From Asanoa sp. WMMD1127 (GTDB lineage Bacteria > Actinomycetota > Actinomycetes > Mycobacteriales > Micromonosporaceae): a DNA stretch of 64,000 nucleotides. Location of the stretch: the NCBI RefSeq assembly GCF_029626225.1, contig NZ_JARUBP010000001.1, positions 5,084,001 through 5,148,000 of the forward strand. The letters are read 5' to 3'. Position numbers and translations under genes: made by a program. The notes beneath the pieces were generated by a model. It was given only the letters and a program-made list of their open reading frames with translations, had not been told where the DNA came from and did not search any database. Of the stretch, positions 17,556 to 25,660 are shown piece by piece. Every line of letters starts with the position of its first letter. Position 1 is the stretch's first letter.

Positions 17556-18263
17556 TCACCGGTGGACGACAGCCTTCGCGATCTCGCCGGGCTGGGAGCC
17601 CGCACGGGCGCGGATGCCGCCGTCCGGCGCCCAGATGCCCGACCTGCCCGCCGCGTCGGCGAAGCCGCCGCCGGTCGACCCGGCGAAACTGGACACGGCG
17701 ACCCAGGTTCCATGATCGCTCGTCACGCGCTGAGCCCGTTCACACGCCGTGTCCGCGTCGAAGCTGTGGTCGAGCACGCTGGCCACGTATACATCCATGC
17801 CCAGCGCCGCGGCGGCCGCGTCGTGCTCAGGGAAAGCGGTGTCCCGGCAGATCGCCAGGCCGAGGCGCCAAGCATCAATCACGAGCACCGCCGGCCCATC
17901 GCCCGGGCTGAACCGCTCCTCGGAGTGGTGCAGGTGAGTCTTGCGATAGACGACCCGGGCACCGCCGCCGTCGATGGCCAGGGTGGCGATGTAGGTTCTG
18001 CCGGCGTCATCGTCGACCGGGGCGCCCGCCAACGCCGTCGTTCCCGTGGCGGCGCAGGCGGCGACGATCGGCGTGAGCCGCGGATCATCCAGCGCGACGG
18101 TTGGCGCGTCCAAGGCATACCCGGTCAGCGACAGTTCGGGGAAGACGACGACGCGCGCGTTGGTGGTGCGTATCGCGGTGGCATGCTCGGTTGCGTTGGC
18201 GGCGACATCTGTGGTGACCGTGTGCGGCTGCGCGACAGCTATGGTGAGTGGGGCTCGTTGCAC
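17556..18263 (-). CDS. Carbon-nitrogen hydrolase (nitrilase superfamily)
   Basis: This 235-residue protein has the full Glu-Lys-Cys triad of the family: E43 in VVFPELSLTGY, K108 in YRKTHL and C139 in AICRDTAFPEH. Members hydrolyse amides, carbamoyl compounds or nitriles. The start is the GTG at 18263, because GGGGAG lies six bases before it; an upstream ATG at 18320 has no such site. It is the last gene of a minus-strand run with an aldo-keto reductase, a truncated LacI gene and a TIM-barrel-like protein, and is convergent with the alpha/beta hydrolase. Confidence 0.87.
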   Translation of the reverse strand: MQRAPLTIAVAQPHTVTTDVAANATEHATAIRTTNARVVVFPELSLTGYALDAPTVALDDPRLTPIVAACAATGTTALAGAPVDDDAGRTYIATLAIDGGGARVVYRKTHLHHSEERFSPGDGPAVLVIDAWRLGLAICRDTAFPEHDAAAAALGMDVYVASVLDHSFDADTACERAQRVTSDHGTWVAVSSFAGSTGGGFADAAGRSGIWAPDGGIRARAGSQPGEIAKAVVHR

Positions 18264-18332
18264 TGTTGGCTCCCCGAACTGGTGACCCCGCGGGGTGCAA
18301 TCTCTCCTCAGTGAATCCATGCCGCTCCACGA

Positions 18333-18689
18333 TTAGCCGCCCTTCGCTCGCCGCGAGAGGCTTTCGACCACGACATGGACTCGTACCTTATCCTCGATTC
18401 CAGCCAGTGCCTCGGCTATCCCCGAGGCCAGGCGGTTGATGTACAGATCGCGGTCGAATTCAATGTGCTGGTCGCCGTCGATGACGACATCGATCACGTC
18501 GTCGTTTCCCTTGGCCAACGTCCGTGCGGCGATGTTCGGCCGATAGCCCAACTGCTTGACGGCGTGCCACACCCGGTCACGGGCATACGTCGAAACCCGC
18601 TGATGACCGTTGATGACGCGCGAGGCCGTGGCGCGGGAGACGTCCGCCATCCGGCCGACGTCTTCCAGAGTGGGCTTCTTGGTCTCCAT
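18333..18689 (-). pseudogene. Truncated LacI-family regulator
   Basis: These 118 codons begin with a clear LacI helix-turn-helix and hinge (PTLEDVGRMADVSRATASRV, then INGHQRVSTYARDRVWHAVK and LGYRPNIAARTLA) and then enter the first part of the sugar-binding domain (DRDLYINRLASGIAEALAGI). LacI proteins have about 330-350 residues, so some 220 residues of the ligand domain are absent. The start has a good GGGAGG site and the DNA-binding part is intact. It could therefore still be made as a ligand-blind DNA-binding protein, but a deletion between it and the nitrilase is the simpler reading. Confidence 0.75.
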
Positions 18690-18707
18690 CAGGTGCCTCC
18701 CGGCGAG

Positions 18708-19583
18708 CTAGGCGCTTTCAATCTCGTCCAGGTCGTCAGCTGTGAGGCGTACGCCGGCGGCGGTGATGTTCTCGATCAGATGATCGAGTGTGCTGGAGCC
18801 GGGGATGGCCAAAATCGCGGGGGAGACCTCGAGTAGCCAGGCCAGGGCCACCTGAGCGGCGGTCGCTCGATGGCGGGCCGCGACATCCGTGATCGGTGGC
18901 CGGTTGAGCCTTTCCCTGCCGCCGCCGAGCGGAAAATACGGGACGTACGCTATGCCGTCCTGCTCGCACCGCGTGACGAGCGGGGCGTCGCCGCGGTCGT
19001 TGAGGTGGAAGCGGTTCTGGACCGCGGCGACCGGGGCGATGGATTGTGCGTCGGCGAGTTGATTGGCGTCGACGTGGCTTACGCCCAGGTGCCTGATCAG
19101 TCCTTCGTCACGTAGGACCGCGAGAGCGGCGAACTGCTCTCCGATCGGCTCGCCGCCAGGTTGACCCATGCCGTTCGTGCGCAGATAAACGAGGTCGAGG
19201 TGGTGTCGGCCGAGCCGGCGCAGGTCCTGTTCGACCAGGTGTCGCAGGTGCTGGGCTGTCGTGCGGCCGGTCGCCGCCGTGCTTCCTTCCTGCGGCGCAC
19301 TGACCTTTGTGGCGATCACGAGCTCGTCGGGGTAAGGGGTAAGACCGATCCGGATCATCTCGTGCGACTGAAGGTGGCCGATGCCGTACGCGGCAGCCGT
19401 GTCGATATGGTTGACTCCAAGGTCAACGGCTCGGCGCAATATCTCGACCCCCTCGGCGGGTTCGCGCACCTGGCCGCCGAGTGCGAGTCGCATGGCACCG
19501 AAGCCGAGCCGGTTGACGCGTAGCTCACCGCCGAGGAGAAGGTCGCCTGCTGCCACCGCTGTGGTCGGGTTCGTCTTGGTCAC
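18708..19583 (-). CDS. Aldo-keto reductase
   Basis: This 291-residue TIM-barrel oxidoreductase keeps three of the four AKR catalytic residues: D61 and Y66 in HIDTAAAYGIG and K93 in ATKV. The usual histidine in the LxHxxD-like strand is R135 (DLVYLRTNG). The C-terminal NADPH site (AILAIPGSSTLDHLIENI) is present. Loss of the histidine is seen in some actinobacterial AKRs and may change the pH optimum or favour other carbonyl substrates. It begins 12 bases after the stop of the upstream TIM-barrel-like gene and is followed after 18 bases by the LacI remnant. Confidence 0.88.
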   Translation of the reverse strand: MTKTNPTTAVAAGDLLLGGELRVNRLGFGAMRLALGGQVREPAEGVEILRRAVDLGVNHIDTAAAYGIGHLQSHEMIRIGLTPYPDELVIATKVSAPQEGSTAATGRTTAQHLRHLVEQDLRRLGRHHLDLVYLRTNGMGQPGGEPIGEQFAALAVLRDEGLIRHLGVSHVDANQLADAQSIAPVAAVQNRFHLNDRGDAPLVTRCEQDGIAYVPYFPLGGGRERLNRPPITDVAARHRATAAQVALAWLLEVSPAILAIPGSSTLDHLIENITAAGVRLTADDLDEIESA

Positions 19584-19595
19584 TGTGGACAGTCC

Positions 19596-20657
19596 TTATC
19601 GTTTATTGCCGGGTCGACATGTCGAATCTGCTGTGCCCTGGGAGTGGCCGAACGCGGCCAGCGCATCGAAGGAGGCCTTGGGTTCCCAGGGCAAGTGGGG
19701 ATAGCGGGTGCCAGTGGTCCGCTCGAGGACCTTGACGATGCCGTAGCTGACCAGGTCGAGGTCATCCTCGAGGTGGCCACCGCGGTGAGGAAGGTCGTAA
19801 CGGGCGAACGTATTGACGAATGCGGTGTGCACACCTGCGACGGCGAAGATTTCCAGCAGCTCCGAGACGTAACGGGCCTGTTCCTGCTCGTCGCGGATGT
19901 GCTGTCCGCGCAGTCGAAGCGGAGCGCCGCCAGGACCCCATTCGATGACCGAGTCGCCGCGTCCGCCCATGGCCGCGGCGCCACGGTATGTTGTGCATCC
20001 GAACTCGGTGACCGCGAACGGCTTACCCTGCGCGACGGCGTCGCGAATGCTGCTGGCAAACCCACCAGCGGTCTCCGCCGACCGGTAACCCGCGTCGGAC
20101 GAGATGATGTCGAATGGCGTCCAGTCGACACCGTCGACGGGCAAAGAAGCGTAGCTGACTCTGCCACCGAACCTGGCGCGAACGACTCCGACGGCCTCGG
20201 CCAGGAAATCGTTGATCCGGGCTGGCACCTCGGGCACGGCCTTGCGCAGGCGGTCCGGCTGGCCGAGCAGCGCGAGCCGGTCATCCAGGGTTGGGCCTGG
20301 CAGGAACCCCGTGGTGAACAGGCTGAGTTCCGAACCCGTGAGGAGCACGACCTCGGCGCCACGCTTGCGGAGCCGCTCTGCGCGCTCGGCGCTCTCGGCG
20401 AGGAACTCGACCAACTCGTCTGGGCTCAGATCGCACGTGAATGGCGAGTACCAGACTTCGAGCCCGGCGTCGGCAGCGCATCGCGCCGCGAGCGCGAGCC
20501 GATCCTGATCACCGCCGGTGATGCGGACGGCGTCGCATCGAAGATCCCGGCGGATGATCTCCATCTCCTGCCGCACCACGTCAGGATCGAACGCTGTGCG
20601 TGTGCTCCGCCGACCACGGCCGACGAAGCCCGTGTCGTACGTGACGCCTGTCTGCAT
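19596..20657 (-). CDS. TIM-barrel-like protein of uncertain role (often labelled abortive infection protein)
   Basis: The product has 353 residues, no signal peptide, and a glycosidase-like barrel pattern: VTYDTGF at the start, then CDAVRITGGD, LEVWYSPFTCD, VVLLTGSELSLF, FDIISSDAGY, PFAVTEFGCTTYRG and TAFVNTFARYD. The paired acidic residues in GSELSLF and TEFGC sit where retaining glycosidases keep their acid and nucleophile. As I recall, homologues in Streptomyces carry the label abortive infection protein, but nothing in this sequence shows a phage-defence role. It heads the minus-strand operon, 45 bases downstream of a GGTAC-type operator. Confidence 0.7.
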   Translation of the reverse strand: MQTGVTYDTGFVGRGRRSTRTAFDPDVVRQEMEIIRRDLRCDAVRITGGDQDRLALAARCAADAGLEVWYSPFTCDLSPDELVEFLAESAERAERLRKRGAEVVLLTGSELSLFTTGFLPGPTLDDRLALLGQPDRLRKAVPEVPARINDFLAEAVGVVRARFGGRVSYASLPVDGVDWTPFDIISSDAGYRSAETAGGFASSIRDAVAQGKPFAVTEFGCTTYRGAAAMGGRGDSVIEWGPGGAPLRLRGQHIRDEQEQARYVSELLEIFAVAGVHTAFVNTFARYDLPHRGGHLEDDLDLVSYGIVKVLERTTGTRYPHLPWEPKASFDALAAFGHSQGTADSTCRPGNKR

Positions 20658-20701
20658 CTCGCCCCTTGTCTAGGCGGCGGGTGGGTGCCGCGCTGCTGTA
20701 G

Positions 20702-20716
20702 CGTACTGACCGTACC
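20702..20716. promoter_or_regulatory. TetR-type operator, site A (CGTAC-N5-GTACC)
   Basis: The half-sites are CGTAC (20702-20706) and GTACC (20712-20716), with a 5-base spacer and CTAT beyond the second arm. It lies between the divergent TIM-barrel-like gene (start 20657) and the MFS exporter region. On the minus strand the outer bases read TAGGGT, a TAnnnT -10-like hexamer that also occurs at site C. Sites B (before tetR) and C (before the NB-ARC regulator) share the spacing. Confidence 0.6.
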
Positions 20717-20739
20717 CTATTGCTCGGGAGGAGTCGGTG

Positions 20740-20862
20740 ATGGTCGGCTGTTTGGCTCACGCCGCGTACCGCAAGGGCCCGGTTTGGCAGCTAGCCGGGA
20801 CCGGGCGGGAGGACGGTCGCGCCGCACCGGCCGAAGGCGGCGCGGGAACGTGCGGTCGATGA
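20740..20862 (+). CDS. Possible 40-codon upstream ORF in the MFS leader
   Basis: This short frame has the best ribosome site in the region (GGGAGGAG, seven bases before its ATG). Its TGA overlaps the ATG at 20859 as ATGA. That second ATG opens a 13-codon frame (MKAKRDAGASKVS) in the same reading frame as the MFS protein, but it ends in TAG at 20898-20900. The 40-residue product has no recognisable motif. It may be a translated leader or an accident; its value is the coupling it suggests. Confidence 0.3.
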   Translation: MVGCLAHAAYRKGPVWQLAGTGREDGRAAPAEGGAGTCGR

Positions 20863-20912
20863 AGGCCAAGCGGGATGCTGGCGCGTCCAAGGTGTCGTAG
20901 CTGCTGGTCAGT

Positions 20913-22055
20913 GTGCTGCTGCTGGGAATCGCCGACTCGATGGTGGGGCCCTATCTCGTGCTGTTCGGCACGAAGGAAGTTGGACTTTCGCCGTTGCGGG
21001 TCGGCATCTTCATGTCGCTCGTGGCGGCCAGCGGCCTGGTGTTGAGCGCATGGCTCGGCGGCCGGTACGACCGGTCGGCAAGCCGATGGCCAGCATTTGT
21101 CGCCGTGGTCGCCCCGGCGCTGGGCTATCTAGCCTTGGCCGAGGCCAGAAGCTACCCACTGTTGCTGTTCATCGCGGTGGGGTTGCTTGGCGCTGGCATG
21201 GCGGCCTTCGCGCAGTTGTTCACCCTGGCCCGGACCCATCTGGATCGGTCAGGGAGCACATCCGGTCGGCGCGGAACGCCGGCGCTCCGGTCGGTGTGGT
21301 CCGTAGCCTGGGCCATCGGCCCGCTCATCGGTGCGGCGGTGTTGGAGGCGCGGGGATTTCGGGGTCTGATGGGCCTGACCGCCCTGGCATTCGCACTCGT
21401 CAGCGTGCCGTTGCTGTTGCTCGGCGCGACACCGCCCGCCCCGGTTCGACTCGCGGCGCGCGACACCGATGGGCGCCTGAGGGCGCCGGTCCTGTTGGCG
21501 GCAGCGGCTTTCACGCTGTTCCACACTGCCATGCTCTCCGGTTCGGTCGTTCTGCCGTTGTTTCTGACCCGGACGCTGGACCGTGCTGACTCCGATGTCG
21601 GGCTGCTGTTCAGCGTGTGCGCACTGGTAGAGATCCCGGTGGCGCTGAGCCTCATGTTCCTGCCGGCGAAGGTTCGCAAGGAGCGGCTGATCGACATGGG
21701 CATGCTGCTGTTCGTCGCGTACTTCGCGCTCGTCGCGGTCAGTTCGAGCCTGCCCTCGCTCGTCGTCACCCAGGTGGCCCGGGGGGCGGCGATAGCCGTG
21801 GTCGGTGCGCTGGGCATCACGCACATGCAGGATCTCCTCCCACAAGCCACCGGCCGGGCAACCGCGCTGTTCGCCAACACCCTCGCGATCGGCTCGCTGG
21901 TCTCTGGAGTCCTGGCCGGCGCCGCGGCACAGCTGCTTGGCCACCGGCCAGCACTGCTACTGTGCGGCGTGCTCAGCGCAGTCGGATCCGGGCTGTTGAT
22001 CGCCGGTCGTCGGGCGCCCTCGGGAACTGGTCCACGCACGGACGGCGCCCAGTGA
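20913..22055 (+). CDS. MFS exporter (sugar-efflux/SET-like), N-terminus possibly interrupted by TAG
   Basis: The product has 380 residues, about twelve membrane helices and the loop motif LGGRYDRSASRWPA. It resembles sugar-efflux-type MFS proteins. The frame begins at a GTG (20913) inside what should be the first helix (LLVSVLLLGIADSM), with no ribosome site. Upstream in the same frame an ATG at 20859 encodes MKAKRDAGASKVS and then TAG. If that TAG were TGG the protein would have a normal cytoplasmic start, so a nonsense change is plausible. Otherwise the shorter protein may still insert. The gene is 76 bases upstream of tetR and probably under its control. Confidence 0.72.
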   Translation: MLLLGIADSMVGPYLVLFGTKEVGLSPLRVGIFMSLVAASGLVLSAWLGGRYDRSASRWPAFVAVVAPALGYLALAEARSYPLLLFIAVGLLGAGMAAFAQLFTLARTHLDRSGSTSGRRGTPALRSVWSVAWAIGPLIGAAVLEARGFRGLMGLTALAFALVSVPLLLLGATPPAPVRLAARDTDGRLRAPVLLAAAAFTLFHTAMLSGSVVLPLFLTRTLDRADSDVGLLFSVCALVEIPVALSLMFLPAKVRKERLIDMGMLLFVAYFALVAVSSSLPSLVVTQVARGAAIAVVGALGITHMQDLLPQATGRATALFANTLAIGSLVSGVLAGAAAQLLGHRPALLLCGVLSAVGSGLLIAGRRAPSGTGPRTDGAQ

Positions 22056-22101
22056 GGCCGCGACCCAACCGGGACGAATGCCAGTTAAAGGACACCACTG
22101 C

Positions 22102-22116
22102 GGTACGCTTCGTACC
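22102..22116. promoter_or_regulatory. TetR-type operator, site B (GGTAC-N5-GTACC)
   Basis: A perfect inverted repeat (arms 22102-22106 and 22112-22116, extendable by C/G to six bases) lies 15 bases before the ATG of the TetR gene at 22132, overlapping its leader. This is the expected position for autorepression. The same half-sites and 5-base spacer recur at 20702-20716 and 25444-25458. Confidence 0.65.
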
Positions 22117-22131
22117 GGAAGGGAAGCGCGT

Positions 22132-22782
22132 ATGACAGAGCGTCCGCAGCCTGGCTCCGCGCCACCTCCGCGGCACGGGCCGAGCAGACGGCGGGGCGCG
22201 GCGTTGGAAGAGGCCATTCTCCGCGCCGCCATGGAAGAACTCACCACCAATGGTTATGCGGCTATGACAATGGAGCGCGTGGCTCAACGCGCCGGAACCA
22301 ACAAGAACGCGATATACCGCCGCTGGCCGACGCGGGCTGCGCTCGGCATCGCGGCCTACACCCAGTTTGTCAGCACCAACACCCAGGTGCCCGATACCGG
22401 CAGCCTCCGCGGGGACGCGCTTGAACTACTCCGCCGGGCCAACAGCACTTTCGCCTCACCAATCGGAGGCATCCTGCGCGCCTTGCTGGCCGGAGCTCGC
22501 GACGACCCGTTGTTGCTCGCCCAGCTCCAGGAACGCACAGCCGACGCGGGAAGCGCCCCCTGGCTGACGATTCTGGCCCGCGCGGTGGCCCGCGGCGAAC
22601 TTCGACCGGAAGCGCTGCATCCCCGCGTCGCGACCGTCGCCGTCGTGCTGCTGCGTGACGAGTTCATCACCCGTGGATATCCCGCCGTCCCCAACAGCGT
22701 CCTCGCCGATATCCTCGACGAGGTTTACCTCCCGCTCCTCCGCGGCCGCGGCACCGCTCACCCACCTGATCCGTCCGGCTAG
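22132..22782 (+). CDS. TetR/AcrR family repressor
   Basis: The product has 216 residues. The N-terminal helix-turn-helix is typical (ILRAAMEELTTNGYAAMTME, then RVAQRAGTNKNAIYRRWPTR), followed by an all-helical ligand domain. The ATG at 22132 follows GGAAGGGAAG. It lies downstream of the MFS exporter and is convergent with the NB-ARC regulator, with a four-base 3' overlap. Perfect or near-perfect GGTAC-N5-GTACC repeats lie before this gene, before the operon at 20657 and before the NB-ARC regulator gene. This protein is the natural candidate to bind all three. The ligand may be the exporter substrate. Confidence 0.9.
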   Translation: MTERPQPGSAPPPRHGPSRRRGAALEEAILRAAMEELTTNGYAAMTMERVAQRAGTNKNAIYRRWPTRAALGIAAYTQFVSTNTQVPDTGSLRGDALELLRRANSTFASPIGGILRALLAGARDDPLLLAQLQERTADAGSAPWLTILARAVARGELRPEALHPRVATVAVVLLRDEFITRGYPAVPNSVLADILDEVYLPLLRGRGTAHPPDPSG

Positions 22783-25319
22783 GCCCCGGCGCTGGGTACG
22801 CCAAGGTCCCGGTAGAGCCGGTGGGCCTCCATCTCGAGTCGTCGTGCTTTCGGATCCCCCGCATGTTCCGCCGCAACGGCGAGCGCCATCAGCGCACGCG
22901 CCCGCAGCGCGGGCACCTGCTCGTCAGTCCAGTAGCGCAGGGAGCGTTCGAGAAGGTCGACGGCGTCGTCGGCACCGTGTCGGGCGCCGATCTCACCCAG
23001 CGTGAGGTCGGTGAGGGCAAGACCCCAGTAGTTCATTCGGTCGCGGAACATGGTCGCTGCCGCGGACAGCGCTTTCTCGGCGTCCGCCCGCCGCCCGGGC
23101 GACTGGGCGAGTGCCTCGCCGAGGACGCGTAGGCTTTGCGCCGCGCCGATTGGATCACCGATGCGGGTGAACAGCTCAGCGGCCGTCTCGGCCGCCTGCT
23201 CCGCCTCCCGTCTGCGGCCGGCGGGGAGAAGCGCGCCGGCGAGCACCCGCAAGGTGTACGCCTCGGCAAACAGGTCGTTTTCCGACCGCGCGATGTCTCG
23301 TGCGGTCCGGATCAGCGCCACGGCTGCGGCGGACTCGCCCTTCTGCCGCAGCACGAAGCCCAGATTGGTCAGCGCGAGGGCTTCGGTCGATCGCCGATCG
23401 ACGCGACCTAACTCCTCGACCGCGTTGCGCAGCTCAGTTTCGGCTTCGGCGAGATGACCACTCAGCGCGAGCACGAAACCGATTTCCTTACGGGTCATCG
23501 CCGCTCCGGCCCGGTCGTCGACTTCCACCGCGAGCGAATGCGCTTCCCGTAGGGTTGACAATGCCGCCTGCTGGTCGTCGAGCTCGACCAGGCATCCGCC
23601 GAGCCCGCGCAGCATCGACGCCTCTCGACGACGGTCGCCGGTGCGGCGGCAACACCGTAACGCGGTGAGCATTGTGCGACGCCAGTCGTCGTAGTAGCCG
23701 CGCAGCTCGAAGAAGTCGGCGCTCGCCCCGGTGATGGCCTGGGCCAGACCGGACAGGCCGGCATCGGCGCAATGGTCGACGATGGTGACCAGCGCCTCGC
23801 GTTCCGACTCGAACCAATCTCTCGGATTCGCCTCGGCCAGGATCACGGCTCGGGAGTCGAGTGCCGCTGCCGGTTGGTCGCCGTCGTCGAGATGCAGCCG
23901 CTCACAGTGCAGGCGATCGCGGGCTTTCCGAACCAGGGCGAGCCAGCCCTCCGCGGCCCGAGCCAGCGCGCTCGTCCAACGCCCGGGGTCGTTCTCAGCC
24001 GCCTGTCGTTCTGCCGCGTACAGCCGGGTGATCTCGTGGAGCCGGTAGCGGCGGTGGCCGACACTGTCCGGGCCGAGGTCGTCCAACAGCCGGGCGTCGA
24101 CCAGTTCCTCAATTACGGAATCACCGATGCTCGGTTCGAGGCCAAGCATCGCTGTGACGAGCCATCCTGGAACGTTTGCCATGTCCAGTCGACCGAGGAG
24201 CGCGAATGCGTCGGCGGCGGTGGGCGACAGGCTCTTGTAAGCCAGCTCGAGTCCTGGTCGCACGGCAAGATCGCCGTGGCGCAGTTCGTCGAGCCGGTGC
24301 TGTGCGGCCGCCAATCGCTCCGTCAGCGCCGCGACGGTCCAATGCGGCCGTGCGGCGAGGCGCGCCGCGGCGATGCGGACCGCCAACGGCAACCCGCCGC
24401 AGATCCGCACGAGCTCCTTCGCTGCCGCCGGCTCGGCCCGCACTCGTTCTGTGCCGGCGACCCGGCACAGCAGGTCGACCGCGGCGGCGGTCGGCAGTGG
24501 GGACAGGTCGATGCTGGTCGCACCGGGCAGCCCGGTCAGCGGCATGCGGCTGGTGACCAGCACGGCGGTGGAGCCGATCGGCATGAACGGCTCGACTTGG
24601 CGGTAACCGCGTGCGTCGTCGAGCACGAGCAACATGCGCCGGCTCGCCAGACGTGTCCGTAGGAGCCCGACTCGCTCGTCGACGCCCGCCGGCAGCGCGG
24701 ACCGGTCGGTGCCGAGGTCCCGCAGCAGGCGGCCCAACACGTCGACTGGTGCGATCGCGTGGCCGCCGGCGTCCTGCAGCGCTACGTAGAGGTGCCCGTC
24801 CGGAAACCACGCGGAGACCCGATGGCTGGCGTGCACCGCCAGCGCCGTCTTTCCCGCGCCCGCCGGTCCGGACAGCACGACGAGCTTGGCTGGTGCGGAG
24901 TTCGGGTCGAGCACGCTCTGGATCAATGAGATCTCGTCCTGGCGAGCGACGAAGTCCGATAGGTCCGCCGGCAGCTGGCGCGGCGTTTTCGTGGCCGGGC
25001 TCGGGAAGCCGGCCGGCCGGGTAGCCGGCTGGTCGCGGTCGGGCCGGCTGTCCCAGAAGAGCGCGCGGCCGGCGCTCGCGAACTCCTCCAGCGTTGCTCC
25101 GGTCAGGTCGAGCGCATTCGCGAGCTGCTCCACCGTGCGGAGGCGTGGGCTGCGTCCGCCCTCCATCGCTCCCACAGAACGCGAGGTGATTCCAGCCCGT
25201 TCCGCAAGCTCCTCCTGAGTCAGGTGACGGTGCAGCCGATGCCGTCGCAGCAGCACAGCGAAATTCTCCTGCAGCTCGGTGAGCTGCCCATTATCGTCAG
25301 GATCACGGCTGACCCGCAT
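22779..25319 (-). CDS. XRE/NB-ARC/TPR transcriptional regulator (STAND ATPase)
   Basis: The product has 846 residues. An XRE-type helix-turn-helix is at about 18-80 (LTQEELAERAGITSRSVGAM). An NB-ARC ATPase follows, with Walker A GPAGAGKTAL (151-160) and Walker B RMLLVLDDA. The C-terminal half is made of TPR-like helical repeats (AGAAMTRKEIGFVLALSGHL, EALALTNLGFVLRQKGESAA). Such STAND proteins couple ATP-driven assembly to gene control, much like AfsR without the SARP domain. The ATG at 25319 is 125 bases from a GGTAC-type operator. A close paralogue lies at 48856-51378. Confidence 0.9.
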   Translation of the reverse strand: MRVSRDPDDNGQLTELQENFAVLLRRHRLHRHLTQEELAERAGITSRSVGAMEGGRSPRLRTVEQLANALDLTGATLEEFASAGRALFWDSRPDRDQPATRPAGFPSPATKTPRQLPADLSDFVARQDEISLIQSVLDPNSAPAKLVVLSGPAGAGKTALAVHASHRVSAWFPDGHLYVALQDAGGHAIAPVDVLGRLLRDLGTDRSALPAGVDERVGLLRTRLASRRMLLVLDDARGYRQVEPFMPIGSTAVLVTSRMPLTGLPGATSIDLSPLPTAAAVDLLCRVAGTERVRAEPAAAKELVRICGGLPLAVRIAAARLAARPHWTVAALTERLAAAQHRLDELRHGDLAVRPGLELAYKSLSPTAADAFALLGRLDMANVPGWLVTAMLGLEPSIGDSVIEELVDARLLDDLGPDSVGHRRYRLHEITRLYAAERQAAENDPGRWTSALARAAEGWLALVRKARDRLHCERLHLDDGDQPAAALDSRAVILAEANPRDWFESEREALVTIVDHCADAGLSGLAQAITGASADFFELRGYYDDWRRTMLTALRCCRRTGDRRREASMLRGLGGCLVELDDQQAALSTLREAHSLAVEVDDRAGAAMTRKEIGFVLALSGHLAEAETELRNAVEELGRVDRRSTEALALTNLGFVLRQKGESAAAVALIRTARDIARSENDLFAEAYTLRVLAGALLPAGRRREAEQAAETAAELFTRIGDPIGAAQSLRVLGEALAQSPGRRADAEKALSAAATMFRDRMNYWGLALTDLTLGEIGARHGADDAVDLLERSLRYWTDEQVPALRARALMALAVAAEHAGDPKARRLEMEAHRLYRDLGVPSAGA

Positions 25320-25660
25320 TTCACGCCGGCCGGCATCGCGTCGACCGGCTCACCGCCGCCGTGGCCGGTGCGGGCGACAGGCCCGTGCCGTCAATCGTCC
25401 TCGTGCCCCACATGCGCGTCCCCCCGTGAGTCCCGTGCCATACGGTACGAACTGTACCCTATCTTGAGCATGCGCGTCTCAGTCGGGCCTCAGCTGCGGG
25501 TAACGCACCACTTCGGTGTGCTGTGCTTGCCAACGTCGGACGCAACGTCCAGTCGGATGTCCTGGCATCGAGCGCCATCGTGGGTTGCATGTATTCACGA
25601 CCCTGTCGCTCCGCGACGAAACCGCGACCGTCCCGCCGGCGGATCAGCTGCGGGCGCTCG
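25320..25660. other. 341-base intergenic region with operator site C
   Basis: This stretch separates the methyltransferase stop from the NB-ARC regulator start, both on the minus strand. The only structure that I can support is the inverted repeat at 25444-25458 with the TAGGGT hexamer next to it, which places the regulator promoter here and gives a leader of roughly 100 bases. I see no convincing gene in the remainder. Confidence 0.6.
25444..25458. promoter_or_regulatory. TetR-type operator, site C (GGTAC-N5-GTACC)
   Basis: A perfect repeat has arms at 25444-25448 and 25454-25458 and is followed by CTAT, as at site A (GTACCCTAT at both). It is upstream of the NB-ARC/TPR regulator gene, which starts at 25319 on the minus strand. 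The neighbouring TAGGGT on the minus strand is positioned as a -10-like hexamer overlapping the operator. Confidence 0.62.
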
